Below, piece after piece: positions 13,376-18,403 of a stretch of DNA of 18,403 nt. The stretch is from UBA10205 sp964373815 (GTDB lineage: Archaea; Iainarchaeota; Iainarchaeia; Iainarchaeales; Iainarchaeaceae). The notes beneath the pieces were generated by a model. That model ran no database searches, had not been told where the DNA came from, and saw only the letters and a program-made list of their open reading frames with translations. The stretch spans positions 1-18,403 of the forward strand of contig CAYJWI010000020.1 of assembly GCA_964373815.1 (NCBI GenBank). Reading direction: 5' to 3'. The translations under genes were made by a program, and so were the position numbers. Position 1 is the first letter of the stretch; each line of letters opens with the position of its first letter.

Positions 13376-13670
13376 ATCACAGGCGATAGGGATACGCCTA
13401 GAAAACGACCTTCTCAAAAGGGTGGACAAAATAGGCGAAGAGGAAAAAATGGACAGGTCAACGGCAATAAGGGTCCTCATAGAAGAGGGCTACTCTTCCC
13501 GAATGGAAAAAAAGGCAGCCAAAGAATACGCCGCCGGCAGGATAACCATGGGCAAGGCCGCCGAAAAAGCCGGCATGACCATATGGGAATTCGAACAGTA
13601 TTTGGTAATGCACGGGTACAAATCACAATACTCCGTAAGCGACCTCCTCGAAGAAGCCAAAAAAATATGA
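13368..13670 (+). CDS. RHH / UPF0175-like antitoxin
   Basis: A 100-residue protein with two parts. Residues 1-45 (ESQAIGIRLENDLLKRVDKI and DRSTAIRVLIEEGY) form a ribbon-helix-helix DNA-binding domain. Residues 48-100 (AAKEYAAGRITMGKAAEKAG then MTIWEFEQYLVMHG and YSVSDLLEEAKKI) match the UPF0175 antitoxin pattern, with its AAEKAGM helix and hydrophobic C-terminus. It should bind and silence the PIN toxin whose gene it overlaps by eight bases and repress the shared promoter. ATG 13368 is chosen because the RHH begins there. Upstream codons are inside the toxin gene and not family-like. Confidence 0.72.
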   Translation: MGESQAIGIRLENDLLKRVDKIGEEEKMDRSTAIRVLIEEGYSSRMEKKAAKEYAAGRITMGKAAEKAGMTIWEFEQYLVMHGYKSQYSVSDLLEEAKKI

Positions 13671-13720
13671 GCAGATGCCGCAAAAGGCCGTGCATCACAC
13701 AAAGGCAATCTGAATAATCA

Positions 13721-13799
13721 CCCGGCTTCCAAAGCCGGGCCGGCAACCCGGTTTCGGGGCTAATGAGCCCATACTCCACAGGGCCCTTGCTACGAAACC
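13721..13799. other. GC-rich hairpin cluster after the PIN operon
   Basis: Three foldable elements lie close together. CCCGGCT/AGCCGGG (13721-13727, 13733-13739) is the first. GGGCT/AGCCC (13757-13761, 13766-13770) is the second. GGTTTCG (13750-13756) pairs with CGAAACC (13793-13799) and encloses the second. CCCG-GTTT-CGGG (13747-13758) is a competing fold. This may be a terminator region or a structured RNA. No T-run follows the first hairpin and no known RNA family is recognised. Confidence 0.35.
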
Positions 13800-13804
13800 A
13801 ATTT

Positions 13805-13819
13805 TCTGGCAAGCCAGAA
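13805..13819. promoter_or_regulatory. 15-base inverted-repeat operator, upstream copy
   Basis: TCTGGCAAGCCAGAA, with TTCTGGC and GCCAGAA as reverse-complement arms, lies just upstream of the TATA box of the winged-helix gene. An identical 15-base copy sits at 13877-13891, 72 bases further on. Confidence 0.55.
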
Positions 13820-13828
13820 TCTATAGGG

Positions 13829-13839
13829 TTATTTATATA
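13829..13839 (+). promoter_or_regulatory. TATA box of winged-helix/V4R operon
   Basis: TTATTTATATA is centred about 30 bases before ATG 13865, with no ribosome binding site. It lies between the two copies of the 15-base repeat. Confidence 0.5.
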
Positions 13840-13864
13840 GAAGAACGCGTTTTATTGCTACTAT

Positions 13865-14161
13865 ATGGACACTAAGTCTGGCAAGCCAGAACAACCTTCC
13901 AAGGAGCAGAAGGTGCTCGAGCTCGTGCGCGAACACTGGCCTATTTCCGCGCTCGAGATAGCCGGGCATTTGCATGAAAACATCTCCACGCGCGAGCACA
14001 AGAAAAAGCATTCCACCAATTACACTTACTACCTCAAAAAACTCGTTGGCAAAAGGCTGCTGCTCTCAAAGAGGGTCGGCAACGCACTTATAGTCTGGCC
14101 TGTGGAGGCCGAGGCCTACAGGGCGATACACCGGGCGCTAAAGGAGGCAGAGGATGCTTAA
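13865..14161 (+). CDS. Winged-helix DNA-binding protein
   Basis: A 98-residue protein with a single winged-helix domain (about 14-80). EQKVLELVREHWPISALEIA is helix 1 and the start of the HTH, HSTNYTYYLKKLVGKRLLLS contains the recognition helix and the wing entry, and KRVGNALIVWPV is the wing. The NYTYYLKKL recognition helix resembles MarR/ArsR-like archaeal regulators. The second copy of the 15-base operator lies inside codons 5-9 (SGKPE), so this protein is a good candidate for autorepression. Its stop overlaps the V4R gene by eight bases. ATG 13865 fits leaderless initiation. Confidence 0.72.
   Translation: MDTKSGKPEQPSKEQKVLELVREHWPISALEIAGHLHENISTREHKKKHSTNYTYYLKKLVGKRLLLSKRVGNALIVWPVEAEAYRAIHRALKEAEDA
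13877..13891. promoter_or_regulatory. 15-base inverted-repeat operator, coding-region copy
   Basis: An exact copy of the 13805-13819 element, here within the first codons of the winged-helix gene. Centre-to-centre distance is 72 bases, close to seven helical turns, so proteins at both sites would face the same side of the DNA around the promoter. Confidence 0.5.
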
Positions 14162-14711
14162 CTCTTTTTTCGACAAGTTCATTTTCACGAGCGCGCTAAA
14201 GTACAGCCACAACAACTTCTACCTCATAAACATGCCTTTCTTCATAATGCCAGTTGACATAATCGCTGGCATTGCGCAGAAGGAAAACCAGCAGCTCAAC
14301 CTCGAACTCTATTACGCGGTGAAGGAGGCGGTGAAGAGCTCGGTGCGCAAGGACTTCCAGGTAGATTTCGGCATACAGGGCGAGAAGGGCCTTGAGTTCA
14401 TGGAGGCGTTTTTCACGGCCTCTGGGTGGGGCAAACTTGAGCGCACCGACATGGACAAGGAAAAGTGCCAGGCGCTTGTGAGCGTAACCAGCTCGCCTAT
14501 CGCCTCCGCGTGCAGGAACGCAAAAGCCCCCGTGGACACTTTCATGCGCGGGGTGCTTGCGGGGATCCTCTCAATTTACTTCAAGAAGGACGTCGAGTGC
14601 GTGGAAGTTAAGTGCGCCGCGCTGAGCGCGCAGCAGTGCGACTTCGTAATCAAGCCGCTCGCGGAATTCAATTTCGAAAACCCCTACACGCGCACGCAGC
14701 TGCGGGTGTGA
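14154..14711 (+). CDS. V4R-domain protein
   Basis: A 185-residue protein whose C-terminal part (about 100-168) fits the V4R (4-vinyl reductase) domain: KCQALVSVTSSPIASACR, then VDTFMRGVLAGILSIYF, then ECVEVKCAALSAQQCDFVIK with C149, C154 and C162, the late cysteines typical of the family. V4R domains bind small hydrophobic molecules or metal and act as sensor parts of regulators such as DmpR/XylR. They also occur in chlorophyll and methanogen biology. The N-terminal half is helical (LELYYAVKEAVKSSVRKDF). It overlaps the winged-helix gene by eight bases, which suggests the two work together as ligand sensor and DNA binder. The ligand cannot be read. Confidence 0.75.
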   Translation: MLNSFFDKFIFTSALKYSHNNFYLINMPFFIMPVDIIAGIAQKENQQLNLELYYAVKEAVKSSVRKDFQVDFGIQGEKGLEFMEAFFTASGWGKLERTDMDKEKCQALVSVTSSPIASACRNAKAPVDTFMRGVLAGILSIYFKKDVECVEVKCAALSAQQCDFVIKPLAEFNFENPYTRTQLRV

Positions 14712-14732
14712 GGGGGAGAATAATGCCGAGCA

Positions 14733-14750
14733 ATCAACCTTCAAGTTGAT
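14733..14750. repeat. Short inverted repeat after the V4R gene
   Basis: ATCAAC (14733-14738) and GTTGAT (14745-14750) form a six-base stem with a six-base loop in the 95-base gap before the large secreted protein. It could be a terminator or an operator. A weak TATA-like CATAATAG lies at 14769-14776. Confidence 0.25.
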
Positions 14751-14806
14751 GCATACTCAACCTCAGCCATAATAGTTCCCGCAACAGGGTTCTTTAGCGG
14801 GGTTTG

Positions 14807-17665
14807 ATGAAAACCAATACTATTGCGGGCGGCTATTCCAGATTTTTAGCATTAGTGCTTATTTCGATAATTTTATTCTCTGGTCTTCCATTGGCAAGCG
14901 CTGGACAAAGTTCGCTTTTACAGGAAAAAGCAGGCAAAGTTCTTTATACAGAAAAGAGACAAGCCACGGCTTATTTTGCTGTTTATAATAGATCAATAAC
15001 TGTAGAAGACGGATTAGAGGAGAGGTCCACAAATGCAAATCCCGCAACCACTAGAACCACCCCCTCAACTCCTGCCATGAGATCATGCACTGAACAGAAG
15101 ATGTGCATAGACAACTATACAATAGGGTTGAAGAAAAGCGACTGTTCAGTCGAAAAATATTACGCCTGCACAGGCGGAATGACTTGCACTAATGGGGCTT
15201 GCGGCCCTGCACCTGGGCAAACTGATTGCAGCCAAAGGCATATGTGCATTGATAAATATAAAGTCGGCTTCCAATCTTTTAATTGTAGTGTGACACCTAC
15301 TGGAGCTTGCAGGCAGGGACAGATCTGTACTGGCGGAGGAGACTGCTTGGATGACACTGGGCCGCCGCAATGCTCAGAAAGTCGTTATTGTGTTTACCCC
15401 AATGGACAACCAGCCGTATACACCCAAGACTCAAACTGCAACAGCAAAACCACCTTGTGCTCCAACAAACAAATATGCCAAGCAGGAACATGCGTTCCTG
15501 ACCCAAAAGCCCCTCCATGTAATGACGAGTATTTTTGTTCAGACGATTACACTATTTCCCATAGAAAGGGCGATTGCTCTGTCGAAGTCTGGGCTACAAC
15601 CTCACCTTCCAGCCCCATTCCAACGATTATATGCAAGAATGGTTCATGGATAGAAAACCCAAAATTAACCGCTTGTACCGAAGAATATTTTTGCTCCGAT
15701 GATTATACAATCTCACACAAGAAACGCGATTGCTCTGTCGAAGTCTGGGCGACTAGCACCCCGTCATCTATTTGTAGGAATGGGCAATGGGTGCCTAACC
15801 CTAACCCGCCATATTGTGGCTCCACAACAAAAATTTGCGTGGATTCAAAAACAAGTGGAACCAGATGGTCTGATTGCGGAGTGACAAGCAAGGTAACATG
15901 CGAAGCCACTTGCGTTGGCAATGGAGTGTGCACCTGCAATGAAAGGCAATATTGTGAGGGTTCTGCTTTAATTAAAAAATATTCGGATTGTACCTATGAC
16001 CTCGTCATCTGCGACAATGGCTGCAAGCAAGGTGATGGCGGAGCACAATGCAACCCTATCTGTGCCGAAGGATGGGTTTGCAACGGCAGCAAAAGGGAAT
16101 ACAGGGGGGCTGATTGCAACGTTAAGCAATCCGAATATTGTGACGGCGGCTGTTCCGGGGGGCAGTGCATCAAAACCCGGACCTGCTCCCCAGAATATTA
16201 TTGCAAGGACCCGAAAACAGTCGGTTATCGTGCAGCAGATTGCTCCGTAAGGACAGTCCGGACTTGCGGCTTAGGAAAATCATGCTTTGGAGGCGTGTGT
16301 GCCCCAAACAATTCAGATGACTTTTCTGACACTTGCACTGCGGGGAGATCGTGCAAGGACTCCGCCCATTCAGGTTACAAAAACTCAGATTGCAGTTGGA
16401 GTTCTGTGGAGTTTTGCCCCAATGGCTGTTCAAGCGGAAGATGCGCCTCTGCTTACGAAGACCCTCCAAACTCGGGCCCTACCTCTGTTGCAATAACATC
16501 CTATAGTGACAGCATAGATGCCGGCCATTTGGGTGTTGTGAGATGGACAATTCAAAATTCCGCAAAAGAAACAGGCATCTACATTGCATATAAATCCGAC
16601 AAAACAGACGCCGTAAACAAAAGCGTCGCTTTGGGCGGCAGTAATTATACTGCACTTTTCACGCCTAAAACCTGCTTTACCGATACAATGTATGTTAGGG
16701 CGTATGCAGTCGGGGCAAATGGGGAAACAAAATATTCTGACTGGAAATCTATTTCGACTTCCGGATATTGCAGCAGCCCTTCCGTTTCCAATGGTTCGGG
16801 CTCAAGGCTTACTTTCATGGTAAAACAGCTCGACCTCACCGAACTTGGTTTCACAGGGCTAAAGGCGGTTACCATAGGTTCGTGCCTTGACAGCGGCATT
16901 TTGACCATTGGCTGCGGGGTTGATTTGGTTACCTTCATCCCTCTTCTTGGGGAAGCTAAACTCATAAAGCTTGCAAAAACCACTGAACTGCTCGGGGAAA
17001 TAAATACTTTGGCAAAACTCTCAAGTGCCGGCAAAAAAATAGAATTGATAGTAGATGGCTCCAAACTGACAACTACCGGGGAAAAGATTGTAAAAGTTCA
17101 GGAACTTGGAATTGGCACTATTTCAAATCTTGGCAAGGCATCAAGTGCAATAGAGCTTACTTTCCCGAACCTCGGGAAATGGCTGCTGAAAAACGGGGAG
17201 TCGGCGATTGTGAGGTTAAAAAATGGCGGAGCGACAAATGAGATGCTTGAGAATGTGATTAAGAATGGTGGACGGAACTTAGACGAAGTAAAGTTTGTCG
17301 GGAAGGACGTTAGAACGAATATAAGGTGGGTGGAGAAAGGAACCGACAGATGGGGATGGATTAAGATTTGGAAAAAACATGTAACAGGAGAAATAACTGG
17401 GGGTACAAGGTTTTCAGTTATCACGAAAGACTTATCTGAAACAAATATAAAAAATATTATATTTGATACAGTGAACGACTCAAAAGGAGTCATCAAAGAG
17501 TCCTCGTCGAAGTTCTGTTATTTTTCTAGCACTATCCGCAAGGGGTTTAGAGTATTAGTTGTCGTTGATAAAGTTTTTGTTGATGGAATAAGTAGGGCTG
17601 AGAAAATGGGTACGATAAATACAGCTTACCCAAGGCCACAAAATGATTTAAGTTGTAATGATTAG
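14807..17665 (+). CDS. Secreted cysteine-repeat protein with C-terminal toxin-like domain
   Basis: This 952-residue protein looks like a polymorphic toxin. Numbered from ATG 14807, residues 1-32 form a signal peptide (FLALVLISIILFSGLPLASA, cleavage after ASA). Residues 94-546 hold about ten repeats of 40-50 residues of the form C-x4/5-C, an internal DC, then C-x3/4-C. Residues 555-660 are a beta-sandwich-like segment. Residues 668-735 are hydrophobic with VDLVTFIPLLGEAKLIKLAK, like pre-toxin segments of bacterial polymorphic toxins. Residues 830-952 resemble compact RNase toxins, with WGWIKIWKKHVTG (H858) and a late TINTAYP. Nuclease activity is inferred and the fold family is not certain. 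A plain surface protein is the alternative. GCGGGG at 14797-14802 supports ATG 14807. The next gene is the likely immunity protein. Confidence 0.7.
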   Translation: MKTNTIAGGYSRFLALVLISIILFSGLPLASAGQSSLLQEKAGKVLYTEKRQATAYFAVYNRSITVEDGLEERSTNANPATTRTTPSTPAMRSCTEQKMCIDNYTIGLKKSDCSVEKYYACTGGMTCTNGACGPAPGQTDCSQRHMCIDKYKVGFQSFNCSVTPTGACRQGQICTGGGDCLDDTGPPQCSESRYCVYPNGQPAVYTQDSNCNSKTTLCSNKQICQAGTCVPDPKAPPCNDEYFCSDDYTISHRKGDCSVEVWATTSPSSPIPTIICKNGSWIENPKLTACTEEYFCSDDYTISHKKRDCSVEVWATSTPSSICRNGQWVPNPNPPYCGSTTKICVDSKTSGTRWSDCGVTSKVTCEATCVGNGVCTCNERQYCEGSALIKKYSDCTYDLVICDNGCKQGDGGAQCNPICAEGWVCNGSKREYRGADCNVKQSEYCDGGCSGGQCIKTRTCSPEYYCKDPKTVGYRAADCSVRTVRTCGLGKSCFGGVCAPNNSDDFSDTCTAGRSCKDSAHSGYKNSDCSWSSVEFCPNGCSSGRCASAYEDPPNSGPTSVAITSYSDSIDAGHLGVVRWTIQNSAKETGIYIAYKSDKTDAVNKSVALGGSNYTALFTPKTCFTDTMYVRAYAVGANGETKYSDWKSISTSGYCSSPSVSNGSGSRLTFMVKQLDLTELGFTGLKAVTIGSCLDSGILTIGCGVDLVTFIPLLGEAKLIKLAKTTELLGEINTLAKLSSAGKKIELIVDGSKLTTTGEKIVKVQELGIGTISNLGKASSAIELTFPNLGKWLLKNGESAIVRLKNGGATNEMLENVIKNGGRNLDEVKFVGKDVRTNIRWVEKGTDRWGWIKIWKKHVTGEITGGTRFSVITKDLSETNIKNIIFDTVNDSKGVIKESSSKFCYFSSTIRKGFRVLVVVDKVFVDGISRAEKMGTINTAYPRPQNDLSCND
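15086..16444 (+). repeat. Array of about ten cysteine-rich repeats inside the secreted protein
   Basis: Repeat starts fall at Cys codons about every 40-50 residues, and most units share C...C(i/s)D..t.g....DCS. Units four and five (from 15518 and 15674) are nearly identical: both read EYFCSDDYTISH and DCSVEVWAT, and 25 bases (15570-15594 and 15726-15750) match exactly. This indicates a recent tandem duplication with a 156-base period. The other units have diverged. The array probably forms a disulfide-bonded stalk outside the cell. Confidence 0.75.
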
Positions 17666-17679
17666 AAAGGAGCATGAAA

Positions 17680-18192
17680 ATGAAGAGTTTCAAACTCAGT
17701 TTTGAATATCCATGGCGTTTTGGAGACAATTATAGGGAAGAGATTAAAGAACTCAAAAAGTTTCCAAGGCACATAAAGTATATAGAATCTACTACATTTG
17801 GGGAGATATCACTGTATTTTAACGGAAAATTATATACGCCAAGATGGGAAACAAGACCTATGAATTTTTCTGATACGGTTTACCTTCTAAATTTTTTCAA
17901 GCAGTTAGTTGGTGGCATAAACAACGCCAAGGAAAGAAAAAAACAAAGGGTGTGGTTTATAGATAATCCCACTTACCTTGAATTCAGAAAAGAAAATGAC
18001 AAAGTGACTGTTTGGATAGACGAAGACGGGGAAAAAACCCCTCAAGTCATCGTTACATGGAAAGCGTTTGTAAAAGAATGCAAAACCAACGCCAAGAAAT
18101 TTTTAAAAATAATCCTAGCAATAAATACCAAGCTAGTAGATGAACCACAAGTAAAGTTGTTATCAAACGCGCTAAAACGACGTCTATCCTGA
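17680..18192 (+). CDS. Candidate immunity protein for the upstream toxin
   Basis: This is a 170-residue soluble protein of no family I recognise, with no signal peptide or membrane helix, so it should stay in the cytoplasm. It is rich in aromatic and charged residues: FKLSFEYPWRFGDNYREEIK, RVWFIDNPTYLEFRKENDKV, TVWIDEDGEK and VTWKAFVKECKTNAKKFLKI. Several predicted strands come first, then a helical C-terminus. ATG 17680 lies seven bases after the strong site AAAGGAG (17666-17672). ATG 17674 is only one base from that site and so less likely. It starts 14 bases after the toxin-like gene, the classic toxin/immunity order. Its base composition is clearly AT-richer than neighbours (19 and 18 G+C in the two 60-base blocks I counted), hinting at recent acquisition. 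The immunity role is inferred from position. Confidence 0.55.
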   Translation: MKSFKLSFEYPWRFGDNYREEIKELKKFPRHIKYIESTTFGEISLYFNGKLYTPRWETRPMNFSDTVYLLNFFKQLVGGINNAKERKKQRVWFIDNPTYLEFRKENDKVTVWIDEDGEKTPQVIVTWKAFVKECKTNAKKFLKIILAINTKLVDEPQVKLLSNALKRRLS

Positions 18193-18209
18193 CAGGAGAC
18201 TATATTACA

Positions 18210-18374
18210 ATGAACGCCCATGAAAAGTATTTGAATAAGTGCAGAGTACTGAAAACTTTTGTGGATGAGAGGGATTCGGAATCCTCAATTTTGGTGAAAT
18301 GCGGAGATTGCAAACCAATCCTCCTTTTCGACTCCTGCGATGCAAGAGATGAGATAGGGGCTCCGCCCCTATGA
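18210..18374 (+). CDS. Possible 54-residue cysteine-containing protein
   Basis: The frame starts MNAHEKYLNKCRVLKTFVDE, has KCGDCKPILLFDSCD with C31-x2-C34 and C43, and ends EIGAPPL, where the codons run through a GC hairpin. CAGGAGA lies at 18192-18198, 11 bases upstream. The ORF follows the putative immunity gene by 17 bases and could be part of the same operon, a remnant of another toxin or immunity gene, or chance. The pairing of Cys residues suggests metal binding. No family is recognised. Confidence 0.35.
   Translation: MNAHEKYLNKCRVLKTFVDERDSESSILVKCGDCKPILLFDSCDARDEIGAPPL
18353..18371. terminator. GC-rich hairpin at end of cassette
   Basis: ATAGGGGC and GCCCCTAT, separated by TCC, form a perfect 8-base inverted repeat at the end of the small ORF. 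It may end transcription of the toxin/immunity operon or belong to a dispersed repeat. No T-run follows, so terminator function is uncertain. Confidence 0.35.
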
Positions 18375-18403
18375 CCCCGTGAATTTACTCCGCGGGCCCT
18401 TCG

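Noticed and set aside
13760..13799. Hammerhead-ribozyme-like CTAATGA and CGAAAC motifs
   Set aside because: The core would need CTGATGA, and GAAA must follow stem II directly. Here nine bases intervene and the core is altered.
15086..16444. Regularly spaced repeats that might suggest a CRISPR array
   Set aside because: The periodicity is of protein-coding cysteine repeats with diverged DNA inside a continuous frame. There are no identical repeats with unique spacers.

Overview
The window reads as archaeal chromosome. Supporting marks are a tRNA-Arg gene with a bulge-helix-bulge intron, the archaea-type CoA pathway pair pantoate kinase / phosphopantothenate synthetase, an NMD3 homologue, a beta-CASP RNase of the aCPSF2 type, an ADP-forming acetyl-CoA synthetase beta subunit, and many TATA boxes about 25-30 bases upstream of start codons with no ribosome binding site (leaderless genes). 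The small genes, dense packing, FtsZ and large cysteine-repeat surface protein would fit a DPANN-type archaeon such as Diapherotrites or Micrarchaeota, but that placement is inference.

Layout. 1-2119 (+) is an operon: partial pantoate kinase, phosphopantothenate synthetase and a SEC59/DGK1-type membrane kinase. 2173-2283 is tRNA-Arg(CCU) with a 35-base intron. 2515-3603 is ftsZ, followed by a hairpin terminator. 3690-4924 holds a small basic protein, a 52-residue two-helix membrane protein on the minus strand, and an XRE-type regulator divergent from it. 4955-7724 (-) is an operon of the aCPSF2-like RNase, a six-helix membrane protein and NMD3. It shares a near-palindromic TATA box with the divergent ADP-forming acetyl-CoA synthetase beta gene at 7782. 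8421-9558 (-) holds a putative diiron (haem-oxygenase-fold) protein and a zinc-ribbon protein.

9621-10134 is a RelBE-type toxin-antitoxin pair with a 16-base palindrome at its promoter. A small HTH gene (-) and a bacterial-style bifunctional ribBA gene (+) diverge from a palindrome and TATA box near 10505-10525. An EamA-type transporter follows. 12866-13670 is a second toxin-antitoxin pair with the PIN toxin first and an RHH/UPF0175-like antitoxin second. 13865-14711 is a two-gene unit of a winged-helix protein and a V4R-domain protein. An exact 15-base inverted repeat lies once upstream of its TATA box and once inside its first codons.

The most striking part is 14807-18192. It encodes a secreted 952-residue protein with a signal peptide, about ten cysteine-rich repeats, a beta-sandwich-like segment, a hydrophobic pre-toxin-like segment and a C-terminal domain resembling compact RNase toxins. 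After 14 bases, and with a strong ribosome binding site, comes an AT-rich gene for a 170-residue protein of no recognised family. I read this as an archaeal polymorphic toxin with its cognate immunity protein. A small cysteine-bearing ORF and a GC hairpin close the window.
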